Made by a program: the position numbers and the translations under genes. Below are positions 1 to 9,129 of a DNA stretch of 64,000 nucleotides, piece after piece. The notes beneath the pieces were generated by a model. The model was given only the letters and a program-made list of their open reading frames with translations, did not search any database and had not been told where the DNA came from. Each line of letters starts with the position of its first letter. Position 1 is the stretch's first letter. This DNA is from Woeseia sp. (GTDB taxonomy: Bacteria > Pseudomonadota > Gammaproteobacteria > Steroidobacterales > Woeseiaceae): NCBI GenBank assembly GCA_021773015.1, contig JAJFKW010000002.1:186001-250000 (forward strand). Reading direction: 5' to 3'.

Positions 1-909
1 GCTGCAATAGACAAAATATCGAGTGCCCATCGATCGTTTGGAACAACAGGGCTTCTACCTACGATAATCAGCGACACGCTTGCGACGACGCAAGCGGCCA
101 TTAACGCGGTGCATGAAGCGATCGTCGAATCGTCATCTGCGGTCCTCGGCATTCATCTCGAAGGCCCGCATCTGAATCCGTTGCGGAAAGGTGTACACAA
201 TGCAGATTTCTTTAGGTACATGGACGACGCGGCGATGCGCCTTGCGTGCTCGCTTAGTCGTGGCAAAACGCTCCTGACAATTGCGCCCGAGCGCGCTAGT
301 CCTGAAATAATCAGTCAACTCGTCAACGCCGGCGTCGTTGTTTCTGCAGGTCACTCAGACGCACCATACGATGACGTACGACGTGCACTCGACGCGGGCG
401 TGACTGGATTTACCCATTTGTTCAATGCGATGAGTCCACTCGGCAGCCGCGAGCCAGGTGTGGTCGGCGCCGCATTGGAAGACAGGCATAGTTGGTGTGG
501 TGTAATTGCCGATGGTGTGCATGTGCATTGGGCTTCATTACGGGTCGCACTGTCCGCCAAACCGCGCGGCAAGATCTTTCTGGTAACAGATGCCATGCCG
601 ACGGTGGGAACGAGCGCACAGGAATTCGATTTGTTTGGCCAAAAAATAACGCTCGACGCCAATCGCCTAAGCACAGAAAACGGACAGATCGCTGGGTCGA
701 ATCTCGACATGATGACCGCAGTTCGAAACGTCATAGATTATCTTGATGTTCCGTGGGATGAAGCAATTCGAATGGCGAGTCAGTACCCGGCCGCTTTTCT
801 TGGCGTGGAAAACGTCTATGGCAAGATTGCAAAGGGATTTAAAGCGAACATGCTGCTCTTAGATGGAGACTTCAAGGCTGTGAAATCCTGGGTGAATGGC
901 GAGGAATAG
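1..909 (+). CDS. nagA: N-acetylglucosamine-6-phosphate deacetylase, 5'-truncated by window edge
   Basis: The frame is open from the first base, so the start lies outside the window; about 302 residues remain of a family usually near 380. NagA removes the acetyl group from GlcNAc-6-phosphate in the cytoplasm to give glucosamine-6-phosphate. Visible family motifs are GTTGLLPT near the left edge, HLEGPHLN shortly after, SAGHSDA, the metal-binding stretch VTGFTHLFNAMSP, ADGVHVH and LVTDAMP with the catalytic Asp. It converges with the symporter gene on the other strand, 37 bases away. The neighbouring GlcNAc kinase makes its substrate, so the context fits chitin/GlcNAc catabolism. Identification is firm; the missing part and any upstream operon partners cannot be seen. 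Confidence 0.93.
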   Translation, partial: AAIDKISSAHRSFGTTGLLPTIISDTLATTQAAINAVHEAIVESSSAVLGIHLEGPHLNPLRKGVHNADFFRYMDDAAMRLACSLSRGKTLLTIAPERASPEIISQLVNAGVVVSAGHSDAPYDDVRRALDAGVTGFTHLFNAMSPLGSREPGVVGAALEDRHSWCGVIADGVHVHWASLRVALSAKPRGKIFLVTDAMPTVGTSAQEFDLFGQKITLDANRLSTENGQIAGSNLDMMTAVRNVIDYLDVPWDEAIRMASQYPAAFLGVENVYGKIAKGFKANMLLLDGDFKAVKSWVNGEE

Positions 910-946
910 TTTATCGATGTTGGCGCCATGCCGCTGTACGATCGGT

Positions 947-2647
947 CTAATTGCGGCTATACAGCTTATTGGTCGCGAATGCCGCGACGACGAAGACGAA
1001 CAGCAGTGATCCAGCCATAAGATAGCGTCCGAACAATACCGCACCAATACCAAATAATGCTGCGTAAATTCCGGCAGTGGCTGCTAACGTCGCCATTGCG
1101 CCAGAACTGAGGCCAGCCCTACCGGATTTAGTTGTTTCGTCGAACGCATGTAGCGTCTCAGAATTCGCTGGCGGCGTCAGGAGTGTGACCACTATCCAAC
1201 CAATTGTCGTGAACGCGACGGAGAACACCAGTTTTTGCCATCCGGCTAGATACGAAAATACGCCGAATTCGAAATACATACTAATGCCGAACGATAACGC
1301 CATAGCTGAGATTTCGCTCCAGACATTAATTCGGTGCCAAAACCAGCGTAGTAGAAAGAGTAATCCAGTCCCGGCGCCAATACTCATCATTAGGCGAAAG
1401 GCTTGCATGGCACTCTCGAGTTTCAGCGCGAGCAATCCCGCTAGCACCATGAGCAGGACGGTGACCAGGCGGCCGACCAAAACCGTTTGCTTGTCAGTTG
1501 CGTTTGGTGCTGCGAATCGTTTGTAGACGTCGTTAACCAAGTACGACGCACCCCAATTCAGGCTCGTAGAAATCGTGGAGACATATGCTGCTGCGAGTGA
1601 GGCAATTACAATTCCGAGCGCGCCTGAAGGTATGTGAGCGAGCATCGCAGAATAGGCCAAGTCATCGGCAATAATGTTTGCAGGCACGTCTGGTAATGCG
1701 GCTTTGAGGCTAGCGATGTCCGGATAAATGATCAGTGATGCCAGCGCGACGATAATCCAGGGCCACGGTCGAATGGCATAATGGCAAAGATTAAAAAATG
1801 CCGAAGCCGCAACTGAGTGATTTTCGTTTTTCGCCGCAAGCATGCGTTGAGCAATATAACCGCCGCCGCCGGGCTCCGATCCCGGATACCACACGCTCCA
1901 CCACTGCACGAGGAGCGGGATCAACAGCAGCGGCACGTACTGATTGGGGTCGGACATATCCGGAAGAAACGATATTTTTCCCTGCAATAGGGGGTGTGCA
2001 ACGAGCGCATCCAGCCCACCGATTGCCGGGTGATTGACTGCGAAATACGCGGCCAAGAATGATCCGACCATGGCTAGAAAAAACAACAGAAAGTCTGTAA
2101 TCAGAACACCGACGAAGCCGCCAGCCGCACTGAATATTACAGTGACTAGTCCGGCAACTACAATGACGGTCGCAGGTTCAACTGCAAAAAGGACACTGCT
2201 GATCTTGACGGCCGCCAAGGTGACGTTCGCCATGATCATCACGTTGAAAAACAAGCCGAGGTACACCGCTCTGAAACCTCTTAGAAAGCCGGCAGGCTTG
2301 CCGCTGTAACGACGTTCGTAGAATTCAATGTCGGTCGCTACGCCAAGTCGCCGCCACAGACGCGCATAAACAAATGTCGTCAGCATGCCGGTCAACAAAA
2401 AACACCACCAGATCCAATTGCCGGATATGCCTTGCGTACGTACTATTTGCGTGACGAGATTCGGTGTGTCTGCCGCAAATGTCGTGGCAACCATTGAAAA
2501 ACCTAAAAGCCACCAGGGCATGTGCCGGTTGCCGAGAAAAAACGAATCACTATTGCGACCGGCGCGCTTGCTGACCCAAAGCCCAACCACCATAGTAATT
2601 CCAAGTGTGCCAAATATGATGCTCCAGTCGAGCCAGGACAGTGTCAT
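947..2647 (-). CDS. Sodium:solute symporter (SSS family), probable amino-sugar importer
   Basis: A 566-residue inner-membrane protein with about 13-14 hydrophobic segments. The N-terminus (a helix, then SKRAGRNSDSFFLGNRHMPW and GFSMVATTFAADTPN) matches the first helices of sodium:solute symporters, where the first helix contributes to the sodium site. It starts 9 bases after the stop of the GlcNAc kinase gene, so the two are almost certainly one operon under the operator near 3600. The inferred job is import of GlcNAc or a related sugar across the inner membrane; the substrate is inferred only from context. No gene symbol is given because the characterised NagP permeases belong to another transporter family. 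Confidence 0.85.
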   Translation of the reverse strand: MTLSWLDWSIIFGTLGITMVVGLWVSKRAGRNSDSFFLGNRHMPWWLLGFSMVATTFAADTPNLVTQIVRTQGISGNWIWWCFLLTGMLTTFVYARLWRRLGVATDIEFYERRYSGKPAGFLRGFRAVYLGLFFNVMIMANVTLAAVKISSVLFAVEPATVIVVAGLVTVIFSAAGGFVGVLITDFLLFFLAMVGSFLAAYFAVNHPAIGGLDALVAHPLLQGKISFLPDMSDPNQYVPLLLIPLLVQWWSVWYPGSEPGGGGYIAQRMLAAKNENHSVAASAFFNLCHYAIRPWPWIIVALASLIIYPDIASLKAALPDVPANIIADDLAYSAMLAHIPSGALGIVIASLAAAYVSTISTSLNWGASYLVNDVYKRFAAPNATDKQTVLVGRLVTVLLMVLAGLLALKLESAMQAFRLMMSIGAGTGLLFLLRWFWHRINVWSEISAMALSFGISMYFEFGVFSYLAGWQKLVFSVAFTTIGWIVVTLLTPPANSETLHAFDETTKSGRAGLSSGAMATLAATAGIYAALFGIGAVLFGRYLMAGSLLFVFVVAAFATNKLYSRN

Positions 2648-2656
2648 GAAAGACCT

Positions 2657-3574
2657 TTATTTGTGTTGTTTATGGAGAGAGAGCAACTGGTCCTTTGCGT
2701 AAAGAATCGCTCCATCCAGTGGTGTATACAGAGATGGCGAAAGCATTTCTTTCGTGTCTGCAGACAGCCAGGGTTCAATCGTCTCACTTAAACCGCCAAC
2801 AAACGACATTCGCGTCGGGCCAAGCTGCCAGATGCTTTGGGCCATTGCCGAAATATGGTTTGCGCTATCGGCTATGATAACGCGCGCAACTTCATCGTCA
2901 TCTTCGACGGCTGCAAATACCAGCGGCGCCAAGCGACCGAATTCGTAGGGTTGTGCTTTTGCAAGTTTTTCAACAATGCCGATTCCTTTCGCTTGGTAAT
3001 GTCCGGCGATACGTTCTGTAAGCACGGTAGGCGGGCCCAGCTTGTCATACGCCAGAAATGCTGCTCTGATTGCAGCAAGACCGATCCATGCCGCGCCACC
3101 TTTGTCACCAAAGGGAAATCCGAACGCGCTGTGAACGCGGTTATCCCCACTTATGCTCGAATAACCGCTGCATCCGGTTCCAGAGATGATAACCGCGCCA
3201 TCACTACAGCCGTGAGAACCGTAACAGGCGATTTGCATATCCGTCGTTAGGTACATCGAATGGTACGGGTGTTGCCAGTTGCTAATGACATCGTATGCGG
3301 CTGGAACGTTGACGCCAGCAAGACCGACGCCAACAATTGTATTGCCCATGAGCTTTTCATCAAGTCCGGCGTCTTCAAAGGCCAATTGGGTTGCCTGCAG
3401 TATTGAGCGAAACGAACGGTCTGGATTACGCAGTGGATTTGCTGGACCGGCCGTGCCGCGTCCGAGGACATCGTCGTTCGCGGACATAAGGAGCGCGCGG
3501 CAAGCCGTACCACCACCATCGATGCCAAGCAAAAAATTATCGCTGGCGTCCCTGTAATCCTTACTGGCCTTCAA
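2657..3574 (-). CDS. nagK: N-acetylglucosamine kinase, BadF/BadG/BcrA/BcrD ATPase family
   Basis: A 305-residue cytoplasmic sugar kinase of the ASKHA fold. The phosphate-1 loop is seen near the N-terminus (LLGIDGGGTACRA), a second acidic loop as DMQIACYGSHG, and the phosphate-2/adenosine region as IISGTGCSGYS and GDKGGAAWIG. The family contains eukaryotic-type GlcNAc kinases and the bacterial kinases of GlcNAc pathways that use a non-PTS permease. It should phosphorylate imported GlcNAc to GlcNAc-6-phosphate for NagA. It is the first gene of a two-gene operon with the symporter, and an ACAACGTTGT palindrome lies 26 bases upstream of its start. Glucosamine kinase is the main alternative. Confidence 0.85.
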   Translation of the reverse strand: MKASKDYRDASDNFLLGIDGGGTACRALLMSANDDVLGRGTAGPANPLRNPDRSFRSILQATQLAFEDAGLDEKLMGNTIVGVGLAGVNVPAAYDVISNWQHPYHSMYLTTDMQIACYGSHGCSDGAVIISGTGCSGYSSISGDNRVHSAFGFPFGDKGGAAWIGLAAIRAAFLAYDKLGPPTVLTERIAGHYQAKGIGIVEKLAKAQPYEFGRLAPLVFAAVEDDDEVARVIIADSANHISAMAQSIWQLGPTRMSFVGGLSETIEPWLSADTKEMLSPSLYTPLDGAILYAKDQLLSLHKQHK

Positions 3575-3599
3575 GAAAGTGCTCCAGTGAAATCATTTT

Positions 3600-3611
3600 G
3601 ACAACGTTGTC
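3600..3611. promoter_or_regulatory. LacI-type operator, copy 1 (nagK side)
   Basis: GACAACGTTGTC is a perfect 12-base palindrome 26 bases upstream of the nagK-like start, with the central CG typical of LacI-family operators. Its position suggests repression by blocking the promoter of the kinase-symporter operon. The cognate regulator is not in the window; a NagR/NagQ-type LacI protein is the likely candidate. Confidence 0.7.
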
Positions 3612-3742
3612 CTCACCCTATAGTAGGCGTGACGATTTGTAAAGTATAAGTACCGGTCCCTAATATCACTGTAAAAATAGCATTTTCTGATATTTGGCAG
3701 AGGGGATAGTGATTTCGGCGGCAATATTCAAATAAGTTCTTT

Positions 3743-3752
3743 ACAACGTTGT
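3743..3752. promoter_or_regulatory. LacI-type operator, copy 2 (receptor side)
   Basis: A second exact copy of ACAACGTTGT lies 103 bases before the receptor start. The flanks are T on the left and C on the right, so it is one base less symmetric than the other two copies. Confidence 0.65.
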
Positions 3753-3776
3753 CACAAACGATTACTATCTTCGAAA

Positions 3777-3788
3777 GACAACGTTGTC
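3777..3788. promoter_or_regulatory. LacI-type operator, copy 3 (receptor side)
   Basis: A third copy, GACAACGTTGTC, starts 35 bases after copy 2 (core to core) and 67 bases before the receptor start. Two sites about 3.3 helical turns apart on the receptor side and one on the kinase side would allow coordinated control of both divergent operons. Confidence 0.7.
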
Positions 3789-3855
3789 GTTTTGCGGCCG
3801 CTACATCTTGCGGGCAATGAATCACTGTTAAACAGATTTCCGGGGGGAAATTCTA

Positions 3856-6762
3856 ATGCGCAACAAGAAGAAACTCGCAAAAAAGTCACTCCGATGTAAT
3901 GCACCAACCCGTAAGCCGCACGAAAAGCTTTTTGCAGATGCCAAGATGTTGCCAGTGGCGTTGGCAGTGTCGAGCATTTGCGCCGGTGGCGCTTATGCAC
4001 AGGACGCCGATAGTCGGCGACTCGACGAAATTATCGTCACCGCGCAAAAGCGCGAAGAAAATGTTCAAGATATTCCGATCACGATCAATCACGTGACTGG
4101 CCAGATGCTGCGCGATCAAGCTATAGAGACGTTAAAAGATGTTAAACAGCTGATACCAGGGATTACCATCCGCGAAAACAATGACCCCCGGAACATTGGC
4201 TTGTTTATCCGCGGCATTGGTTCCCTGCAAGCCTTCATTGGCGTCGAACCGGACGCGGCAGTCATCGTGGATGGTGAGGTGCTGGCAAGAAACTCGTCCC
4301 TGTTTGGCGATGTGCACGACATCGAAGGCGTCTCCGTTCTCAAGGGCCCTCAAGGAACGCTGTTCGGCAAAAATACCGTGGCAGGGGCATTGGTTGTTAC
4401 GACGAGACGCCCATCCCTTGACGAGAATAGCGGCAACGTGCGACTCAGCATTGCAGAAAGCGGTGAAGAGGGCTTAGGCGAATACCACGTATCAGGCACC
4501 TACAATTGGGTTACTAGCGACAAGTCTGCCTTTCGACTAAACATTTTTACTACGGAGAATGACGGCTGGGTCGAAAACGTTCTCGACGGGCCGAACGGCG
4601 GAGAATCCGATGCGTCAGGAGCACGAATTCAGTTCCTGCATAAGCCGAATGACAAAACAACGATGGTGTTTCGGGCCGAAGCCTCTGAGCGCAATCTTGG
4701 TCCCGGCACGCGCGTTTTCCTTAAACGCGACGACTGGACGATCGGCACCAACTTCGGCCAAATACCGCAGGCAGTTGTGGATGGTCTTGGTCTCAGCGGT
4801 GAAGCGCTGGATAACTTGTTAATCACGAATTTGCATGAAATTTCACAAACGCCGACTGGACCGGAAAACAACAAGACATCCGCGCTGAATAACCGCGATT
4901 ACGGTTTCATCGATTCGACCGCCGCATCTTTCGAGTTGAACTACGATTTTGATTCCGGGCATCAACTGACATTTACATCGCACTATCGCAACAGCGACCT
5001 CGAGACAAACGATTCGATACTGTCCACAGGTGTCGATGTGTTCCCTCTTGCTTTTGCTGGCCCGGTCCGGAGTGATACGTTTCAGAATGAGTTACGCATT
5101 GCATCTCCACTTGGTGAGAAAATCGATTTTGTCGCTGGGGCATTTTTCCTACACTCAAAGGTAACGCGAGAGCAACGCGCGCTTGCTTGCCAAGACCCTG
5201 GACTTGAGAACAGTGTCATCGACGCGAATTTCGAAGTCACCAGCTGTGGTGGTGAGCCGTTCGGCTTCGACGAGGCGACCAATACAGTGACCGGGTTCAC
5301 AGGCGTAAGTGACCTGATATTCAATAGGGAGTTCAGAAACAACGATCTCGTGACGACCAACACCGCGCTGTTCGGCCAATTGAATTATCACCTCAACAAC
5401 CAATGGACCGCAGTACTTGGTGGGCGACTTCTGTACGAGCATCAGGATTTTAGTCTGGATGTGCGCGACGACGGAGTGCCAAATGTCGATGTTAGGCCAA
5501 CACTTATTTGGATTCTCGACGAGAATGGTCAACGTATAAACTTTCCCGGTGTCGGACGATTCAATGTGCCAAACCCTTTGCTTGGGTCGATCACCGACAA
5601 TCCCGCAACCGATTTAGACGCGCGCGATCCCAGCAACCAATTTACGACTGCATCAGCCGAAAACCGCGACACCGCATTTATTTACAAAGCGGCCCTGCAG
5701 TACTCACCTACTGACGACGTCATGCTGTATACCAGTTACAGCACAGGTTACAAGGGCGTCGGTTGGTTCTCAGACAGCGACGTACGGCAAGCCGATCTGG
5801 ACAACAATTACCCGATTCCACCGGAGGAATCGACAAATTTCGAAGTCGGTATTCGCTCTGAATGGTTTGACGGCGATCTGCGCCTGAACTTGACTTACTT
5901 CGACGCTGAGTTCGAGCACTATCAGGAACGGCTGAATAACCTCGATTTCGATCTGTTTCCCATCGTCAACGGGGGGCTGAAAAATATTCTCAATGATCCA
6001 AACGCGAGCGGCCAACCGATTCGAAAATTTGACATTATTGACGCGGGTACACTTGAATCAAGTGGCATCGATGCCGAGCTAATATGGAGTCCGGCTGAAT
6101 GGTTGACGATTGGTGCGGCTTGGAATCATGTGACAGCAGAATTCGCAGATACCGACGTACTGATTACTTGTGGTGCTGCGCAGGCAAACGCGGGCGTAGA
6201 TGTCGCAAGCTGCACTGCTCCAATCAACTATGGAGAGTTTTTTGACTACACTTTCGGTCGATTCGGGCAATTCTTCGAGCTTGACGGAGCACAGCTTGCA
6301 AATGCTCCTGAAGACACTCTAACTGCCGATGCGCGTGTTGATTTTCCAATAGGTAATTGGAATACATACATTCGTTGGAATTACCGGTATCAAACCGAGG
6401 AATTCACCAATCACGGTGGCACGGCCAATAACGATTCGGGCACAACAGTTCCGCAGTTCGGTATTCATAATTTGTTCGTAGGCACTTCGTCGCAAGACGG
6501 CAAGTACAACTTCACTGTCTACGTAAAAAACCTCTTCGACAAAAACTACTATGCTCGTAAGACGACATTCGGCGATGGATTGGCTGAGCGAGCTGTCGGT
6601 GCTTATCCGGTTGCTGTTCCAGAGCTCATCGGAATCGCGCAAGCCTATCCAACCTACGGTGCGGTGCCGGACGGCCGGTTTTTCCGGCAGCGTCCAGAGC
6701 ATGGTCAAGTGCCGAGGGACTTCAATCGTTATGTTGGTGCATCATTCGAAATGCGCTTCTAA
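3856..6762 (+). CDS. TonB-dependent outer-membrane receptor (probable chitooligosaccharide uptake)
   Basis: A 968-residue protein. The N-terminus carries an unusually long basic leader followed by a hydrophobic stretch and a cleavage site after AYAQ. A TonB-box-like segment (DEIIVTAQKRE) follows, then a plug domain with VLKGPQGTLFGKNT and a large beta-barrel ending in phenylalanine (SFEMRF), as expected for BamA-dependent insertion. A purine-rich ribosome site (GGGGGGAA) precedes the start. It would actively import oligosaccharides across the outer membrane using TonB energy. Substrate assignment comes from the shared operator type and the GH20 enzyme downstream; the receptor sequence alone does not tell chitooligosaccharide from another ligand. 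Confidence 0.88.
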   Translation: MRNKKKLAKKSLRCNAPTRKPHEKLFADAKMLPVALAVSSICAGGAYAQDADSRRLDEIIVTAQKREENVQDIPITINHVTGQMLRDQAIETLKDVKQLIPGITIRENNDPRNIGLFIRGIGSLQAFIGVEPDAAVIVDGEVLARNSSLFGDVHDIEGVSVLKGPQGTLFGKNTVAGALVVTTRRPSLDENSGNVRLSIAESGEEGLGEYHVSGTYNWVTSDKSAFRLNIFTTENDGWVENVLDGPNGGESDASGARIQFLHKPNDKTTMVFRAEASERNLGPGTRVFLKRDDWTIGTNFGQIPQAVVDGLGLSGEALDNLLITNLHEISQTPTGPENNKTSALNNRDYGFIDSTAASFELNYDFDSGHQLTFTSHYRNSDLETNDSILSTGVDVFPLAFAGPVRSDTFQNELRIASPLGEKIDFVAGAFFLHSKVTREQRALACQDPGLENSVIDANFEVTSCGGEPFGFDEATNTVTGFTGVSDLIFNREFRNNDLVTTNTALFGQLNYHLNNQWTAVLGGRLLYEHQDFSLDVRDDGVPNVDVRPTLIWILDENGQRINFPGVGRFNVPNPLLGSITDNPATDLDARDPSNQFTTASAENRDTAFIYKAALQYSPTDDVMLYTSYSTGYKGVGWFSDSDVRQADLDNNYPIPPEESTNFEVGIRSEWFDGDLRLNLTYFDAEFEHYQERLNNLDFDLFPIVNGGLKNILNDPNASGQPIRKFDIIDAGTLESSGIDAELIWSPAEWLTIGAAWNHVTAEFADTDVLITCGAAQANAGVDVASCTAPINYGEFFDYTFGRFGQFFELDGAQLANAPEDTLTADARVDFPIGNWNTYIRWNYRYQTEEFTNHGGTANNDSGTTVPQFGIHNLFVGTSSQDGKYNFTVYVKNLFDKNYYARKTTFGDGLAERAVGAYPVAVPELIGIAQAYPTYGAVPDGRFFRQRPEHGQVPRDFNRYVGASFEMRF

Positions 6763-6816
6763 TTTTGCAACCAGGCAGTTCCCGCCGTAGCATGCGGGAA
6801 CCGCCTGAGCAAAATT
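6761..6816 (+). terminator. Long hairpin after the receptor gene
   Basis: Immediately behind the receptor stop an outer stem (AATTTTGC with GCAAAATT) encloses a 14-bp inner stem (6772-6785 with 6794-6807, one mismatch) and an 8-base loop. There is no T-run after it, so it is not a classic intrinsic terminator. It may instead protect the receptor mRNA from 3' decay and lower expression of the downstream genes. Confidence 0.55.
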
Positions 6817-6838
6817 GAATACGGTCGATTGTAAAACT

Positions 6839-8512
6839 ATGACCGAAACCATGACCGAAGTCGCGCCGCCCAATCTAAGTGAAGCCAGAGCACAGCGCTA
6901 CCAGCGACGTGCAAGAGCTGCGCTTGCGACAGACCCATTCTTGGCGTTGGCCAATATCCACAAACTGTTGGACGGCGGATTTCGCTCGAGTGAAATTTTG
7001 CAACTGCAAGCGAACGTTCTGCTGCAATTGGGATGTGGCACTAGCGCGGCACGCGCAGCGGAGGCAGCATTGGATGCCGGTGGTGATCGATCAGAGATAT
7101 TGCTATTGCTGCTTAAGTGCTACCTGAGCGCATATCATCGCAAGCCCGCAGCTCGTTTGATTCCCAGAATTTTGGAACTGGAGCCGTTGTCAGCTGAGGC
7201 AAAGTCCGAGGTTGCGCATGCAGCGCAGGAAATTCACCAATACGACTTGGCGGAAAGGCTATATCAGGAGTTGCTGGATGACGACCCGTCGAATAGCAAA
7301 CTTCTGGTTAACCTCGGCTATGCTTTTCAAAAGCAAGGTCTCATGGACCAGGCAACGGCGAGCTATCTGACTGCCATTTCTATCAATCCCAGCTCTGCAA
7401 ACGCCTACAAATTGCTTTCTTCGGTACGAAAGCAAACCAAGAGTGATAATCATCTGGCGGTTATGCAAGATGCAGTTCCGCTATTCGAAAAAGACTCTGA
7501 CGAGTTCGTGACGGCGATGTTTGCGCTAGGAAAAACTTTCGAAGATCTTGAAAAATACCAACAGGCTTTTCAATACTTCTCGGCTGGCGCGGATGCTATG
7601 CGACCCAAGTCACCATACGATTCAAAGACAACAAAACAGGCGTTTGATCTGACTAAGGGTTACTTTGAGCATCCGCAAAAATATTCGATTGCAGAGCCGT
7701 CGTCGGCGGCTTCTCACCAGTCGGTGCCGTTGTTTATTCTCGGCATGCCGCGCACCGGATCCACGCTCATAGATCGCATTCTCTCCAGCCATACTGATGT
7801 GCAGTCGATGGGCGAACTTGGTTGTTTTAAAGAATCGATGAAAGTGCTGACCGGATTTGCCGGTGGGGCAGGCTTTCATGAGCATTTTTATCAGCAACCT
7901 GAACGTCATATCGACCTGCATGCATTGGGAGAACTATACGTCAGCGCGGCTGCGCCCGAGGATCGCTCAGGTCGATATTTTATCGATAAGTATCCAATGA
8001 ACTTTATGGACCTCGGGCTCATCGCCAAGGCGTTGCCGGATGCTCTTTTTGTGCACACACTGCGTGATCCTATGGACACCTGTTTTTCAAATTTCAAACA
8101 ACTTTTTACACTAGGATTTTATCACTACTCGTATTCGATGCGAGAGTGTGCCGAGTATTATCTTTCATATCTCGATCTGATGCGCATTTGGAAAGCGCAA
8201 TTGCCGGGTCGAATTATTGACGTTCAGTATGAAGATATGGTCTGCGACACCGAAGCACAAGTCCGACGGCTGTTGGGTTTTTTACAACTCGACTGGCAGG
8301 ATCAGTGCTTGACGTTTCATAAGAATCAGGGTCCGGTCGATACGGCAAGTCTAAGCCAGGTACGACAACCCATCTACAGATCTGCTGTCCGACACTGGAA
8401 ACACTATCGATCATTTGTTCAAGATGCCATCGATGTTTTTCAGGCGGCGGGCATCGACGTCGATGCAGAACAAGCGGCCAGCGACCAAACTGCTATAGGT
8501 GGATGTTCATGA
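6839..8512 (+). CDS. TPR-containing sulfotransferase family protein
   Basis: About 557 residues from the ATG at 6839; the frame extends to a TTG at 6815, and no strong ribosome site decides between them. The first half (roughly residues 10-280) is alpha-helical tetratricopeptide repeats, for example NLGYAFQKQGLMDQATASYL. The second half is a sulfotransferase domain with the 5'-phosphosulfate loop FILGMPRTGSTLIDRIL and the 3'-phosphate motif LRDPMDTCFSNF, so it should bind PAPS. No signal peptide or membrane segment is visible, so it is presumably cytoplasmic. The acceptor is unknown; TPRs suggest a protein partner. Its stop overlaps the next start (ATGA), and its place behind the receptor suggests a linked function. 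Confidence 0.85.
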   Translation: MTETMTEVAPPNLSEARAQRYQRRARAALATDPFLALANIHKLLDGGFRSSEILQLQANVLLQLGCGTSAARAAEAALDAGGDRSEILLLLLKCYLSAYHRKPAARLIPRILELEPLSAEAKSEVAHAAQEIHQYDLAERLYQELLDDDPSNSKLLVNLGYAFQKQGLMDQATASYLTAISINPSSANAYKLLSSVRKQTKSDNHLAVMQDAVPLFEKDSDEFVTAMFALGKTFEDLEKYQQAFQYFSAGADAMRPKSPYDSKTTKQAFDLTKGYFEHPQKYSIAEPSSAASHQSVPLFILGMPRTGSTLIDRILSSHTDVQSMGELGCFKESMKVLTGFAGGAGFHEHFYQQPERHIDLHALGELYVSAAAPEDRSGRYFIDKYPMNFMDLGLIAKALPDALFVHTLRDPMDTCFSNFKQLFTLGFYHYSYSMRECAEYYLSYLDLMRIWKAQLPGRIIDVQYEDMVCDTEAQVRRLLGFLQLDWQDQCLTFHKNQGPVDTASLSQVRQPIYRSAVRHWKHYRSFVQDAIDVFQAAGIDVDAEQAASDQTAIGGCS

Positions 8513-9117
8513 ATTTCCAAAGCGACGCCGTTCCGCTCGGGGACTTCGATATTTCCAGACTTGCCGCCTGGGTTGCGAGTTTTAATGAGGAGCGATGGCA
8601 GGATGACACAAGCCGCCAAGAGATTTTCGAAGCGCACACCGATACGCAAACGATCAAACTGCTATTCGACCCAGATTATCGACACACAAATCCGACCTCA
8701 CATCCGACCTTGCGCGAGTGTGCCAGTCTTATTGAGCCGTTGCAGGCACATATTGTCTCGACGTACTCCAAAAGTCTTCGACAGAAAAAAGTCATCAAAA
8801 AACATGGGCCGGGCTACTTCATCCGTATCGTGCTGACGCGGTTGGCAGTGAACAGCAAAATCACGCCTCACGTGGATGACGGCGATTCGCTGAAACGATG
8901 CCATCGAATTCATATACCGATAATTACCAATAAAGAGTGCTTTTTTTATGCCGGTGAATCGAAAATACAAATGCGGGCGGGCGCAATGTGGGAGATCAAC
9001 AATCGTCTTACCCACGCGGTCGAAAACGGCGGTAGTCGGCCCAGGGTTCACCTGATCATGGATTTTGTACAACCAGGAGAAGTGGTCTATGACCATGACG
9101 GACCACTTACTGCATAG
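8509..9117 (+). CDS. Aspartyl/asparaginyl beta-hydroxylase-like 2-oxoglutarate/Fe(II) oxygenase
   Basis: About 202 residues. An in-frame ATG lies at 8503, but the one at 8509 overlaps the preceding stop as ATGA and has AGGTGG six bases upstream, so translation is probably coupled. The double-stranded beta-helix core shows ITPHVDDGDS, RIHIPIITN, GAMWEINNRLTHAVENGG and RVHLIMDF, the pattern of the Asp/Asn beta-hydroxylase family. The first and later His residues are the likely iron ligands and the Arg before HLIMDF the likely 2-oxoglutarate contact. No export signal is seen. The target is unknown; related enzymes hydroxylate Asp/Asn or Pro in proteins or peptides, or free amino acids. Confidence 0.82.
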   Translation: MNFQSDAVPLGDFDISRLAAWVASFNEERWQDDTSRQEIFEAHTDTQTIKLLFDPDYRHTNPTSHPTLRECASLIEPLQAHIVSTYSKSLRQKKVIKKHGPGYFIRIVLTRLAVNSKITPHVDDGDSLKRCHRIHIPIITNKECFFYAGESKIQMRAGAMWEINNRLTHAVENGGSRPRVHLIMDFVQPGEVVYDHDGPLTA

Positions 9118-9129
9118 GGGTGACAACTG

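Noticed and set aside
133-734. Minus-strand frames opposite nagA (73 and 127 codons)
   Set aside because: They mirror a strong, well-conserved coding region on the other strand and have unlikely composition.
1077-2513. Several frames opposite the sodium symporter
   Set aside because: Shadows of a long membrane-protein gene.
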